A DNA stretch of 64,000 nucleotides from an uncultured Eubacteriales bacterium (GCA_900545935.1 URAP01000005.1:20316-84315), one strand, 5' to 3'. Positions 34,414 to 44,167 are shown, counted from the first letter of the stretch. The notes: generated by a model not told the origin, from the letters alone. Numbers and translations: made by a program.

Positions 34414-34469
34414 GCTATATATCCTATAATGGATCTGTCTCAGACAGCTTTGGCTTGACCGAGATATTT

Positions 34470-34545
34470 CGGCTGCGCTTTTGATCATTTCCCGATAAGA
34501 GGGATAGATAAAATCGTTCGGAGCGTTCGATTTCGTTCCGGATGA
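34470..34545 (-). repeat. Shortened R1 repeat in the 3' region of nahK
   Basis: Read on the minus strand directly after nahK, the segment starts with the R1 head (TTAAAATCATCCGGA), jumps to the R1 tail (CGAAATCGAAC...ACGATTTTATCT), and ends in AAAAGCGCAGCCG. The central stems present in the complete units at 50.6-51.1 kb are missing. The orientation is the same as nahK. Confidence 0.6.
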
Positions 34546-34558
34546 TTTTAATATCCGC

Positions 34559-35677
34559 TCAGCAATAATATTTATCGACCGTGCGGCACATAAGGTCGTA
34601 TCTCTTCATCATATCCTGACACAGACGTATCTGACAACGGGCGCGCTCAAGGTTATGATGCGGGTGCTCTGGCTTAAAGTAGGTATCACCGCTGAGATAG
34701 TCGGTAAGGAAGCGAGCGCCGAGCTCGAATGCGAGTGTAGGCGCGCCGAGTGCGAGGTTCTTCTCCTCTTCATCGGTCATGACTTCCTTGCATGCGCCGA
34801 CAAAGCCGCGCGTGAATGCCTCGAAATATTTCAGGTTAAGGCCGACCTTGCGCAGATCCGGCTCATCCTCGGGTGCAAAGTTAGCTGCACAGCGTATAGC
34901 ATCGCCGTAGTCGTATGCGGCGAGACCGGGCATGATGGTATCGAGGTCGATTATCATAACGGGGTCGAATGTGTCGCGATCGAAGAGGATGTTATTGCAC
35001 TTTGTGTCGTTGTGAGTTATACGGACGGGGATAATACCGTCATCGCGCAGGCGCTGAAGCGTTGAGAAGTGCTCGCGGTTATCCTCGAAGAAGATAATGT
35101 CCTTTTCGCATTCCGCCGCTCTGCCCTCGGTATCTGCCGCTGCAGCGTCGAGCAGGGCCTGAATACGCTTCGGCGTGTTGTGAAAATCGGGAATGGTCTC
35201 AACTATATTGTCCATCGGAATTCCCGCCAGCTGGAGCTGAAATTCACCGAATGCCTGCCCGGTTTTCTCCATTACTCGTTCATCCTCTATCATGTCGAAA
35301 ACGATCGAATGCTCGACAAATTCGCTCACGCGCCAAAAGCCGCCGCTCGGCGAGGTGACGAAATTTGTACCGATACGCGTCTTGAGGAATGTAAGCACAT
35401 GGCATGCGCTGTCGCTCTGATGCGATTCGAGCCACTCACGTATTACCGCGAGATTCTGCATGATGAGCGCAGGCTCGGAGAATACGGAGGAGTTGACGCG
35501 CTGATAGATATAAGAATGTGACTTTCCGTCCGCGCCGAGAACGGTTACATTGTATGTGTCGTTTATGTGTCCGTTGATTATTTTTGAGCAGCGGAGCACC
35601 TTGGGTCCGAGACCGTAGAGCTTAGTCAGCCGCTCTATCGTGCGTCGCTCGTCAAATGTTCTTGAAAAAGTAGCCAT
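34559..35677 (-). CDS. nahK: N-acetylhexosamine 1-kinase-like phosphotransferase
   Basis: 372 residues of the aminoglycoside-phosphotransferase fold. It closely follows bifidobacterial NahK, which phosphorylates GlcNAc/GalNAc at C1 in mucin-sugar salvage: INGHINDTYNVTV, YIYQRVNSSVFSEPALIMQN, FWRVSEFVEHSIVFDMI, the catalytic block VRITHNDTKCNNILFD, and the metal-binding IDLDTIMPGLAAYDYGDAIR. ELGARFLTDYLSGDTYFKPE near the end also matches. No lacto-N-biose phosphorylase is adjacent, so its substrate may differ. AAAGGAAAAA lies upstream of the ATG. Confidence 0.85.
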   Translation of the reverse strand: MATFSRTFDERRTIERLTKLYGLGPKVLRCSKIINGHINDTYNVTVLGADGKSHSYIYQRVNSSVFSEPALIMQNLAVIREWLESHQSDSACHVLTFLKTRIGTNFVTSPSGGFWRVSEFVEHSIVFDMIEDERVMEKTGQAFGEFQLQLAGIPMDNIVETIPDFHNTPKRIQALLDAAAADTEGRAAECEKDIIFFEDNREHFSTLQRLRDDGIIPVRITHNDTKCNNILFDRDTFDPVMIIDLDTIMPGLAAYDYGDAIRCAANFAPEDEPDLRKVGLNLKYFEAFTRGFVGACKEVMTDEEEKNLALGAPTLAFELGARFLTDYLSGDTYFKPEHPHHNLERARCQIRLCQDMMKRYDLMCRTVDKYYC

Positions 35678-35790
35678 TTGATTTTTCCTTTCGGTTTTCC
35701 TTTAGGTAAGCTGAATGCGGCACCGCATGTCGCCCACCCTTCGGTCGTTGCTTTCGTACCGACGGTGCGGGGACACGCGGTGATATTATT

Positions 35791-37602
35791 TTATTCTCCC
35801 GTCTCGTCCTCTGTGTCTACGACGGCAATTCCGAGCTCCTCGAGCGCCTTGGGGTCGCCGAGGGTCGGGCACTTGGTCATAAGCTCGGAGGCGTTCTGGA
35901 CCTTCGGGAACGCGATAACGTCGCGGATATCCTCGATGCCGAGCATGAGTGCTACAAGGCGGTCGAGACCGAATGCCATTCCGGCATGCGGCGGAGCACC
36001 GTACTTGTAAGCGTCAAGCAGGAATCCGAATTTGGACTGTGCCTCCTCGTCGCTCATACCGAGCGTGCGGAATATCAGCTTCTGAACATCGGGGCGGTGG
36101 ATACGGACGGAGCCGCCGCCTGCCTCGGTGCCGTTTATCACTATATCATATGCAATGGAGCGGACCTTGTCGAGATCCTTGCCCTCGCGCAGCAACTCGA
36201 GGTCGTCCTCGTTCGGCATGGTAAAGGGATGGTGCTTTGCATAGTATCTGCCGTCCTCCTCGCTGTATTCGAGCAGCGGGAAGTCGGTGACCCACAGCAG
36301 CTTGTAGTCGCCGGGCTTGATGAGGTCGAGTCGGCGGGCGCACTCGCAGCGGAGCGCCCCGAGCGAGTCAAATACAACACTATTCTTATCAGCAACGATG
36401 AGCAGCAGGTCGCCGTCCTCGAGACCGAGACGGTCGTTTATTGCCGCATTTTCCTCGGCGGTGAGGAATTTTGCATAGGAGGACGAGATATCCTCGCCGT
36501 TCTTTTTCAGCCATGCAACGCCCTTTGCTCGGTAGGTCTTTGCATATTCGGTGAGCGAATCAATCTCCTTGCGGGAGAAGCGTGCGCCGCCCTTGACATT
36601 TATGCCGCGAACGGAGCCGCCAGCTTCAACGGCACCGGCAAACACCTTAAAGCCGCAGCCTGCGGCAAGGTCGGAGAGGTCACACAGCTCCATTCCGAAG
36701 CGCATATCCGGCTTGTCCGAGCCGAAGCGGTTCATAGCTTCGTCGTAGGTCAGACGGAGCAGGGGAGTAGAAAGCTCGCGACCGAGAAATTCGCGGAAGA
36801 GATATGCGAGGAAGCCCTCGGTCACCTCGATAACATCGTCCTGACGGCAGAACGACATCTCGACATCTATCTGTGTAAACTCGGGCTGACGGTCTGCGCG
36901 CAGATCCTCGTCGCGGAAGCAGCGGGCTATCTGCATATAACGATCAAAGCCGGAGAGCATCAGCAGCTGTTTGTAGAGCTGCGGAGACTGCGGCAGGGCA
37001 TAGAAGTGACCGTGATGAACGCGGCTCGGCACGAGGTAGTCGCGTGCTCCCTCGGGTGTCGGAGCGATGAGGTCGGGGGTCTCGATCTCGATAAAGCCGT
37101 TGTCGTAGTAATAGTCTCGTGCGAGCTTTGCTATCTTGCCGCGCGCGATGATGCGTGCGTTGAGGTCGGGACGGCGCATGTCGAGATAACGATATTTAAG
37201 GCGTACCTCGGGGCGAACGTCGCTGTTTTCAACTATTTCAAATGGCGGGGTCTGCGCCTCTGAGAGCAGCTTCAGCTCATCTACGAATATCTCTATCTCG
37301 CCTGTCGGAATATTGTGATTGACCGCACCCTCGCCGCGCGGACGAACCGTTCCCCACGCAACGACAACATACTCGCTGCGGAGCGCGAATGCCATATCGA
37401 AGATGCTGCGCTCGGTCTTGTCGTCAAAGGCGAGCTGAACGATACCGGTGCGGTCGCGCAGGTCGATGAATATCAGACTGCCGAGGTCTCTCTGACGCTG
37501 AACCCAGCCCATGGCGCAGACGCGCTTGCCGATGTCGGCGGAGGTAAACTCTCCGCAGTATTTTGTCCTTTTGTCCTTTTCGGACAGAAATTCTCTTTCC
37601 AT
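35791..37602 (-). CDS. aspS: Aspartyl-tRNA synthetase
   Basis: 603 residues, bacterial type. It has the N-terminal OB-fold anticodon domain (AMGWVQRQRDLGSLIFIDLR), class II motif 2 (YMQIARCFRDEDLRADRQPE, then FTQIDVEMSF), the GAD insertion domain (about 300-420), and motif 3 (PHAGMAFGLDRLVALMLG). All core motifs are intact. GAAAGGA lies upstream of the ATG. It follows hisS in transcription, the common Firmicutes pair hisS-aspS. Confidence 0.98.
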   Translation of the reverse strand: MEREFLSEKDKRTKYCGEFTSADIGKRVCAMGWVQRQRDLGSLIFIDLRDRTGIVQLAFDDKTERSIFDMAFALRSEYVVVAWGTVRPRGEGAVNHNIPTGEIEIFVDELKLLSEAQTPPFEIVENSDVRPEVRLKYRYLDMRRPDLNARIIARGKIAKLARDYYYDNGFIEIETPDLIAPTPEGARDYLVPSRVHHGHFYALPQSPQLYKQLLMLSGFDRYMQIARCFRDEDLRADRQPEFTQIDVEMSFCRQDDVIEVTEGFLAYLFREFLGRELSTPLLRLTYDEAMNRFGSDKPDMRFGMELCDLSDLAAGCGFKVFAGAVEAGGSVRGINVKGGARFSRKEIDSLTEYAKTYRAKGVAWLKKNGEDISSSYAKFLTAEENAAINDRLGLEDGDLLLIVADKNSVVFDSLGALRCECARRLDLIKPGDYKLLWVTDFPLLEYSEEDGRYYAKHHPFTMPNEDDLELLREGKDLDKVRSIAYDIVINGTEAGGGSVRIHRPDVQKLIFRTLGMSDEEAQSKFGFLLDAYKYGAPPHAGMAFGLDRLVALMLGIEDIRDVIAFPKVQNASELMTKCPTLGDPKALEELGIAVVDTEDETGE

Positions 37603-37726
37603 GCTGTTGTATATTATCCTTTCGGGCGGCAGCTGTGCAGATACCGCGCGCCGCCGCTGTTATTACTTTATTGAGAATGGATAGCGCAGCATTATATTGC
37701 CGCACCGACGGTGCTCTGCGCCGTGA

Positions 37727-38974
37727 TCAGATGAGATAATCGGCTACGCGGTCGATCTCGATCTCGGTCTGCTCGCTCTGTTCCATATTGCGGAGGAATG
37801 CTCTGCCGGTCTCGAGTTCGCTGTCGCCTATCATCAGTGTGTAACGAAAGCCCGATTTTCCCGCATACTTCATCTGCGCCTTGAGCGAGCGTCCGACTAT
37901 GTCGGATTCGGCGCGGACACCCTGCTCGCGCAGCTGCTGTGCGAGAACTGCGGCGCGGCGCATTGCGGGCGCACCGAGTGCCGCGATATAGAGCGTAGGC
38001 TTAGGCTGCTCGGGATAAGACGCACCGGTCTGCTCCATGGCGAGAATGAGGCGGTTGATGCCCATTGCAAAGCCGATGCCGGAGAGCGAGGGACCGCCGA
38101 CCGACTCGATAAGCCCGTCATAGCGTCCGCCGCCGCCGAGCGCGTTCTGCGCGCCGATACCGGTGAACTGATACTCAAATACCGTTCTCGAATAGTAGTC
38201 GAGGCCGCGTACGATCTTCGGATCCGAGACATACTCGATACCCATACCGTCGAGCGTTGCAAGCAGCTCGTTGTAGTGCTGCGCGCAGTCATCGCATAGG
38301 TAATCGGTGGTCTTAGGCGCGTCCTTTGCTATCTCGGAGCATATCTCGGACTTGCAGTCGAGCAGACGGAGCGGGTTGCGCTCGAGCCTTGTCTTGCAGC
38401 TGTCGCAGAGCTTGTCGCGGTGAGCCGAGAAATACTCTACGAGCGCTCGCTGATAGTCTGCGCGGCACTTCTTGCAGCCGATGCTGTTGAGTCGGAGAAT
38501 AAACGGCAGACCGAGGCGGCGGAGAAATGCCGCACCGAGTGCGATTATCTGCGCGTCCGCGGCTGCGGAGGTCGCTCCGAACAGCTCTACTCCGAACTGA
38601 TAAAACTCGCGGTATCTGCCCGCCTGCGGCTTCTCGTGGCGGAAGCAGTTGATTATGTAGTAGAGCCGCAGCGGCATTGTGCCGCCGTAGAGACCGTTTT
38701 CGATGACCGAGCGCGCAACCGATGCAGTGCCCTCGGGACGAAGCGATATGCTGCGCCCCTCCTCTCGGTCGTCAAAGGTGTACATCTCCTTCTGAACAAC
38801 GTCGGTGGTGTCGCCTACGCCGCGCTGAAACAGCTCGGTATACTCGATGGTAGGAAAGCGTATCTCGCCGAAGCCGTAAAGAGCAGCCGTCTCGCGCGCG
38901 ACCGACTCAATGTACTGCCATTTTTCGGTGTGACCGGGAAGAATGTCATTCGTACCGTATGGTTTCTGTATCAT
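37727..38974 (-). CDS. hisS: Histidyl-tRNA synthetase
   Basis: 415 residues. Motif 2 (LYYIINCFRHEKPQAGRYRE, then FYQFGVELFG) and the HisA motif RGLDYYSRTVFEYQF are present, with the GGGGRYDGL loop. A Cys-rich block (CKKCRADYQ, CDSCKTRLERNPLRLLDC, CDDC) is typical of Firmicutes HisRS. The C-terminal anticodon-binding domain starts near LYIAALG. AGGA precedes the ATG. It is driven by the promoter at 39067-39095; no T-box leader was seen. Confidence 0.98.
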   Translation of the reverse strand: MIQKPYGTNDILPGHTEKWQYIESVARETAALYGFGEIRFPTIEYTELFQRGVGDTTDVVQKEMYTFDDREEGRSISLRPEGTASVARSVIENGLYGGTMPLRLYYIINCFRHEKPQAGRYREFYQFGVELFGATSAAADAQIIALGAAFLRRLGLPFILRLNSIGCKKCRADYQRALVEYFSAHRDKLCDSCKTRLERNPLRLLDCKSEICSEIAKDAPKTTDYLCDDCAQHYNELLATLDGMGIEYVSDPKIVRGLDYYSRTVFEYQFTGIGAQNALGGGGRYDGLIESVGGPSLSGIGFAMGINRLILAMEQTGASYPEQPKPTLYIAALGAPAMRRAAVLAQQLREQGVRAESDIVGRSLKAQMKYAGKSGFRYTLMIGDSELETGRAFLRNMEQSEQTEIEIDRVADYLI

Positions 38975-39066
38975 TTTTGTATTGTCCTATTCCTTGTGTT
39001 TTCTTTGCGTCCTTGTCCGACCGATGCAGCGAACGCATCGGTACGGATATATGTCATATAAATAAT

Positions 39067-39095
39067 ATGATAGCATTGCATCGGCTGCTTGTCAA
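39067..39095 (-). promoter_or_regulatory. Promoter of hisS-aspS
   Basis: On the minus strand TTGACA (39090-39095), a 17-base spacer and TATCAT (39067-39072), about 90 bases before the hisS ATG. The gap is too short for a T-box element and none was seen. Confidence 0.8.
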
Positions 39096-39131
39096 GGCTA
39101 AGTTTCGGCATTTTTTGCCTTTATGCCTGCT

Positions 39132-40415
39132 TTACTTGACAAAGTCGAATTCAAAGTCGTATATTGCGACCGAATCACCGTCGCCGCAGCCCGCCTCCTC
39201 GAGACGGTCGATCACGCCGCTCGTGCGCAGCACGCGCTGAAAATAGCGCAGCGAATCGCGATTCTCAAAGTTGACCGAGCCGACGAGATTCCAGAGCCAG
39301 TCTGCCTCGACAACATAGGTCGAGCCCTCGCGGTGTATCTCGACCTCATGGTTGTCGCGGTCGATAAGCTCACTCTCGGGACGGCATACATATTCCGGCT
39401 CATATACGACTACCGGCGGCAGCGTGCGCAGACGGTCGGCGACGGTCGAGAGCATTCCGTCTATGCCCTGACGGGTGGCAGCGGATATCTTTATGAGCTC
39501 GAGCCCGTGCTCCGATGCGTATTTTTCCACGCGTGCGAGTGCATCCGGGTCGGAGATCGCGTCGCATTTGTTTGCAATGAGCAGCTGCGGCAGCGATGCA
39601 AGCGCCTCACTGAACCGTTCGAGCTCGCGGTTGATGGTGATGATGTCCTCAACGGGGTCGCGCCCGGTCATTCCGGAAACATCGACTACGTGCAGAAGCA
39701 TGCGGCAGCGCTCGATATGACGCAGAAATGCGTGTCCGAGTCCCGCGCCCTCGCTCGCTCCCTCGATAAGCCCGGGAATGTCTGCGGCGACAAAGCCTCT
39801 GCCGTCGCGCAGCCGCACAACGCCGAGATTCGGCGAGAGGGTGGTGAAATGGTATTCGGCTATCTTTGGTCTTGCCGCCGAGATGACCGAGAGGATAGAG
39901 GATTTTCCGACGCTCGGAAAACCGATAAGTCCGACATCGGCTATCATTTTAAGCTCGAATATGACCTCGCGCTCCTCACCCTTGAGTCCGCTTTTCGCAA
40001 AGCGCGGCGTGCGGCGTGTGGGCGTTGCAAAATGGCGATTGCCCCAGCCGCCCTTGCCTCCTCGGCAGAGCACGAACGGCTCGCCGTCCTCGGACATATC
40101 TTTTATGACCAGTCCGCTCTCGGCGTCCTTTATTACGGTTCCGGGAGGAACGGGAAGCACGGTGTCCTTACCGTTGCCGCCGTGAAACTTCGCGCCCGAG
40201 CCGTTTTCTCCGTTCTGCGCTATGAACTTGCGGCGATTCTTGTAGTCGAGCAGGGTATTTGTCCCCTCGTCTATCGTGATAATGATGTTGCCGCCGCGTC
40301 CGCCGTCGCCTCCGTCCGGTCCGCCGTGTGAGACGTATTTTTCGCGTCGGAAGGTAACGGCGCCGTTGCCGCCGTCTCCTGCCTTTACATATACCTTAAC
40401 CTTGTCTATAAGCAT
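39132..40415 (-). CDS. obg: GTPase Obg
   Basis: 427 residues. The glycine-rich N-terminal Obg fold (VKAGDGGNGAVTFRREKYVS, GGDGGRGGNIIITID) is followed by the G domain with GFPSVGKSS, DIPGLIEGASEG and ANKCD. A C-terminal OCT domain (NLVGSVNFENRDSLRYFQRV) ends the protein. Obg takes part in 50S assembly and stress control. AAAGGAAT precedes the ATG. It lies downstream of ligA. Confidence 0.98.
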   Translation of the reverse strand: MLIDKVKVYVKAGDGGNGAVTFRREKYVSHGGPDGGDGGRGGNIIITIDEGTNTLLDYKNRRKFIAQNGENGSGAKFHGGNGKDTVLPVPPGTVIKDAESGLVIKDMSEDGEPFVLCRGGKGGWGNRHFATPTRRTPRFAKSGLKGEEREVIFELKMIADVGLIGFPSVGKSSILSVISAARPKIAEYHFTTLSPNLGVVRLRDGRGFVAADIPGLIEGASEGAGLGHAFLRHIERCRMLLHVVDVSGMTGRDPVEDIITINRELERFSEALASLPQLLIANKCDAISDPDALARVEKYASEHGLELIKISAATRQGIDGMLSTVADRLRTLPPVVVYEPEYVCRPESELIDRDNHEVEIHREGSTYVVEADWLWNLVGSVNFENRDSLRYFQRVLRTSGVIDRLEEAGCGDGDSVAIYDFEFDFVK

Positions 40416-40458
40416 ATATTTATTCCTTTATCGTTTGACTTTTGTTATTTCCGATCGG

Positions 40459-42459
40459 TCAGATCCCCGCCATCCTGCGGAATTCTGCCTCGTCTATTAC
40501 CGAAATGCCGAGCGATTCCGCCTTTGTCAGTTTGCTTCCCGCCTTATCTCCGGCGAGCAGATAATCAGTCTTTGCCGAAACGGAGGAGGAGGTCTTTCCG
40601 CCGAGGCTCTTGATGACTGCCGACGCCTCGTCGCGCGTCATTGTCGGAAGCGTTCCCGTCAGCACGAATGTCAGTCCGTCGAACGCATCACCGCGGCGCT
40701 CCTCGCTCTTTGATTCGAGCATAACTCCGCATTCGTCGAGTCGGTCGACAAGCTCGGCTGTGGAGGGGGACGCGAAAAATTCCGCGATGCTCTCGGCAGT
40801 AACGGCACCGATATCGGCTATCTCGGTCAGACGCCCCGCACCCGCCTTCGCGAGCTGACGAACCCCGCCGAACTCCTCTGCGAGTGCACGTGCGGCAACC
40901 TCTCCGACTCCGCGTATTCCGAGCGCATATATAAGCCTTGCGGCGCCTCTGCTCTTGGACCCTTCTATCGCGGCGCACAGCTTGGCAGCCGAGGTCTCGC
41001 CCATACGGTCGAGCGAGGCAAGCTCGGACGGCTCGAGGTGATAGATATCGGGTATGCTGCGGACCATACCGGAAGTGAGCAGCGCGCGCACGACGGCGGG
41101 TCCCATGCCGTCTATGCCCATGCAGTCGCGTGAGGCAAAGTGTATGAGCGTGCGCTCGAGCTGAGCGGGGCAGAGGGGATTTGTGCAGCGTGTTGCAACC
41201 GCGCCCACATCGCGGGAGACACGCTCTCCGCAGGACGGGCAGACTGTCGGCATCTTGTACGGCTTGCTGCCCTCGGGGCGCAGGTCGTGACGAACGGCTA
41301 CTATCTCGGGGATTATGTCCCCTGCTTTTTGTACCGTAACGGTGTCGCCTATGCGTATATCCCGTTCGGTGATAAAGTCAATATTGTGCAGCGTTGCGCG
41401 CGATACCGTTGTTCCGGCGAGCCTTACCGGCTCAAGCTCGGCGGTCGGGGTCAGAACTCCGGTCCTGCCTACCTGAACGGTAATGTCAAGCAGATGAGTA
41501 TCCTGCTGCTCCGGTGGGAACTTGTACGCAACCGCCCATTTCGGCCTTCCGGAAAGCTCGCCTATCCTTACGCGCGCAGCAATATCGTCAGCTTTTATAA
41601 CAACGCCGTCGATGTCGCACGGCAGACGGTGGCGCTCCTCGCCTATTTTCTCTATTGCAGAGATTATATCCGTCGTGCTGCGCAGACGTTCGCGGAACGG
41701 AATAACGCTGAAGCCGAGCGATACGAGCCAGTCGAGACCGTCGCTGTGACCGTCAAAGCTGCGGTCGCAGGTCTGAATATTGAAGATATATATATCGAGT
41801 CCGCGCTCGGCTGCAATGCGTGAGTCGAGCTGGCGCAGAGAGCCGGCAGCTGCATTTCGCGGATTTGCGAATGTGGGAAGTCCCTCCTCATCTCTTCGCT
41901 CGTTTAACCGCGCAAAGCTGCGGCGCGGCATATATACCTCTCCGCGCACCTCGAGGTGTCCCTCGTAGGGGATGGAGAGCGGGATGGAACGAACGGTCCT
42001 CAGATTTGCGGTGACATCCTCGCCGACGGTGCCGTTGCCGCGCGTCGAACCGCGCGTAAGCAGCCCGCCGTTATACTCGAGCGAAACGGAGAGCCCGTCT
42101 ATCTTGCATTCGACCGACCAGTCGCCGGAATAGTCGGTCTTGCAGAGAAACTCGCTCAGCTCCTCATAGCTGAAAACATCCGACAGACTGCCCATCGGTA
42201 CCTTGTGCGTCACCTTTTCAAATCGGTCGAGCACAGCGCCGCCGACCCTCAGCGTAGGCGAATCGGGTCTGCGCAGCTCGGGATACAGCGTCTCAAGGTC
42301 TCCCAGCTCGCGGAACAGCATATCGTACTCACTGTCCGAGACCACCGGGTCATCGTCGACATAGTAGCGCTTTGAATAATAGGTCAGGAGAGGGCAGAGC
42401 TCATCTATTCTTTCACTCGCCTGCTCGCGGTTGGGCTTATTTTTGCTTTTTTCGTTCAT
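40459..42459 (-). CDS. ligA: NAD-dependent DNA ligase LigA
   Basis: 666 residues from the ATG at 42459 (CAGGAA site; the frame runs on to 42543 without a site). The N-terminal Ia domain is followed by the adenylation domain, with catalytic Lys119 in ECKIDGLSVSLEYNGG. The OB-fold, the zinc finger (CPSCG...CTNPLC), HhH repeats (DIGAVTAESIAEFF) and a C-terminal BRCT domain (GLTFVLTGTLPTMTRDEASA) complete it. All expected domains are intact. It seals nicks during replication and repair. Confidence 0.98.
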   Translation of the reverse strand: MNEKSKNKPNREQASERIDELCPLLTYYSKRYYVDDDPVVSDSEYDMLFRELGDLETLYPELRRPDSPTLRVGGAVLDRFEKVTHKVPMGSLSDVFSYEELSEFLCKTDYSGDWSVECKIDGLSVSLEYNGGLLTRGSTRGNGTVGEDVTANLRTVRSIPLSIPYEGHLEVRGEVYMPRRSFARLNERRDEEGLPTFANPRNAAAGSLRQLDSRIAAERGLDIYIFNIQTCDRSFDGHSDGLDWLVSLGFSVIPFRERLRSTTDIISAIEKIGEERHRLPCDIDGVVIKADDIAARVRIGELSGRPKWAVAYKFPPEQQDTHLLDITVQVGRTGVLTPTAELEPVRLAGTTVSRATLHNIDFITERDIRIGDTVTVQKAGDIIPEIVAVRHDLRPEGSKPYKMPTVCPSCGERVSRDVGAVATRCTNPLCPAQLERTLIHFASRDCMGIDGMGPAVVRALLTSGMVRSIPDIYHLEPSELASLDRMGETSAAKLCAAIEGSKSRGAARLIYALGIRGVGEVAARALAEEFGGVRQLAKAGAGRLTEIADIGAVTAESIAEFFASPSTAELVDRLDECGVMLESKSEERRGDAFDGLTFVLTGTLPTMTRDEASAVIKSLGGKTSSSVSAKTDYLLAGDKAGSKLTKAESLGISVIDEAEFRRMAGI

Positions 42460-42536
42460 ATACGTTCCTGATTTCGATATTTCGATAATGTTTGTGAAAA
42501 ACGATAGAAAAAGTGTGATATTCGCACACGAAGCAG

Positions 42537-42565
42537 TTGACAAAATACAAAAGTGATGATATAAT
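42537..42565 (+). promoter_or_regulatory. Promoter of the MDR dehydrogenase gene
   Basis: TTGACA (42537-42542), a 17-base spacer and TATAAT (42560-42565): perfect consensus. Transcription would start near 42572, leaving a leader of about 265 bases before the ATG at 42838. The leader contains several GC-rich inverted repeats but matches no riboswitch that I recognise. Confidence 0.85.
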
Positions 42566-42686
42566 GTTTTTGTTTAAATTGACCGAATGAGCGGTATCAA
42601 ACTGTCGGCACGTCCGAACGGACTGCGTATGCCTCTCGTCACGGTCGGCGCACGGCGGGCATACCCGCATCTGCGCAGCTGTTCTC

Positions 42687-42715
42687 ATTATATCATAATC
42701 CGGCGGTAATTGCAA
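42687..42715 (-). promoter_or_regulatory. Promoter of ligA-obg facing the dehydrogenase promoter
   Basis: On the minus strand TTGCAA (42710-42715), a 17-base spacer and TATAAT (42687-42692). Its transcript would begin near 42680 and cross the plus-strand promoter before reaching ligA, giving a leader of about 220 bases. The -35 box is one base off consensus. Confidence 0.65.
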
Positions 42716-42837
42716 GGGCAACGCATATAATTGGGCGGTACGGAGTGCAGATATGATACCGTTTCCCGTCTGCGTCTGCCGATGAAGATAATACGCCGAT
42801 TTTTCGCGAAAAAGATCAAAAAAGGAGAAAAACAAAA

Positions 42838-44100
42838 ATGAAAACAAAGGCTGTCAGAATCTACGGTAAAAATGACCTCCGACTCGAGGAATTCGAGCTG
42901 CCGGAACCGCGAGAGGACGAGATACTCGCTCATGTTATCTCGGATAGCGTATGCATGTCGTCGCACAAGGCGGCTGTTCAGGGCGAGGATCATAAGCGCG
43001 TGCCGGATGATGTTGCCGAGAATCCTACCATTATCGGACATGAGTTCTGCGGTGAGATAGTAAAGGTCGGCTCTAAGTGGGCATCCGAATTCAAGCCCGG
43101 CGACCGTTTCTCTATTCAGCCCGCAATGAACTATAAGGGCAGTCTCTATGCTCCCGGCTATTCGTATAAGTACGTCGGCGGAGACGCGACCTACGTTATC
43201 ATCCCGAACGAGGTCATGGAGACCGGCTGTCTGCTCTCGTACAAGGGAGACGCATTCTTCTACGGCTCGCTTGCGGAGCCGGTCTCCTGCATCGTCGGTG
43301 CGTTCCATGCATGCTACCACACGACGCCCGGTAAGTACGTTCACGATATGGGCATCGTAGAGGGCGGCTGTCTTGCTATCCTTGCGGGCGCGGGTCCTAT
43401 GGGACTCGGAGCTATCGACTATGCTATCGCCTGCGATCGCAAGCCCTCGCTCGTTGTAGTAACAGACCTTGACGATGCGCGCCTTGCACGTGCAGAGCAG
43501 ATACTCTCTGTCGAAAAGGCTGCCGCAAAGGGCGTCAAGCTCGTATATCTTAACACCGGTAAGCTCGACGATCCGGTAGCTCATATGATGGAGCTGACCG
43601 GCGGCAAGGGCTATAACGATGTGTTCGTCTATGCACCGGTAAAGCCGGTCGTAGAGATGGGCGACAAGCTGCTCGCGCGAGACGGCTGTCTTAATTTCTT
43701 TGCAGGACCTACCAATCCCGCGTTTTCCGCAGAGTTTAACTTCTACAATGTTCATTACGGCTCGACACACATCGTCGGTACGAGCGGAGGAAATACGGAT
43801 GATATGCGCGAGGCTCTGCGCATGATGGAGTCCGGCGATATCAATCCCGCTGCTATGATAACGCACATCGGCGGTATGAATACGGTCGTCGATACCGTTC
43901 TTCGTCTGCCCGAGATCAAGGGCGGAAAGAAGCTCATCTACACCAATAAGGATATGCCGCTCGTCGCAATCTCCGACTTTGCCGAGCTCGGAAAGAACGA
44001 TCCGTTCTATGCCGACCTTGCCGAGATATGCTCGCGTCATAACGAGCTTTGGTGTTTTGAGGCGGAGCAGTACGTTCTCCGTAACGCAAAGGATATCTGA
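42838..44100 (+). CDS. Zinc-dependent medium-chain dehydrogenase (sugar/polyol type)
   Basis: 420 residues. It has an MDR fold with catalytic-domain motifs (SVCMSSHKAA, PTIIGHEFCGEIVKVGSKW, FKPGDRFSIQP), the nucleotide-binding motif AILAGAGPMGLGAIDYA, and SLAEPVSCIVGAF. It belongs to the sorbitol- or threonine-dehydrogenase-like group that acts on sugar derivatives. AAAGGAG lies upstream of the ATG. Only 100 bases separate it from the aldolase/SDR fusion, and both likely work on the same sugar or sugar phosphate. The substrate cannot be read from sequence. Confidence 0.85.
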   Translation: MKTKAVRIYGKNDLRLEEFELPEPREDEILAHVISDSVCMSSHKAAVQGEDHKRVPDDVAENPTIIGHEFCGEIVKVGSKWASEFKPGDRFSIQPAMNYKGSLYAPGYSYKYVGGDATYVIIPNEVMETGCLLSYKGDAFFYGSLAEPVSCIVGAFHACYHTTPGKYVHDMGIVEGGCLAILAGAGPMGLGAIDYAIACDRKPSLVVVTDLDDARLARAEQILSVEKAAAKGVKLVYLNTGKLDDPVAHMMELTGGKGYNDVFVYAPVKPVVEMGDKLLARDGCLNFFAGPTNPAFSAEFNFYNVHYGSTHIVGTSGGNTDDMREALRMMESGDINPAAMITHIGGMNTVVDTVLRLPEIKGGKKLIYTNKDMPLVAISDFAELGKNDPFYADLAEICSRHNELWCFEAEQYVLRNAKDI

Positions 44101-44167
44101 TTTTGCGATATCGGCGGCTGCGGCATAAAAGGCTGCACAGAATGCCGTGGGACTTTAAAGAAAGGGA

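Noticed and set aside
35678..35790. GGGTGG in the aspS-nahK gap as a possible T-box
   Set aside because: It lies after aspS and before a kinase gene, with no specifier stem or terminator; T-boxes sit upstream of synthetase genes.
42688..44040. 450-codon minus-strand frame opposite the dehydrogenase
   Set aside because: Antisense shadow of a clear MDR gene.
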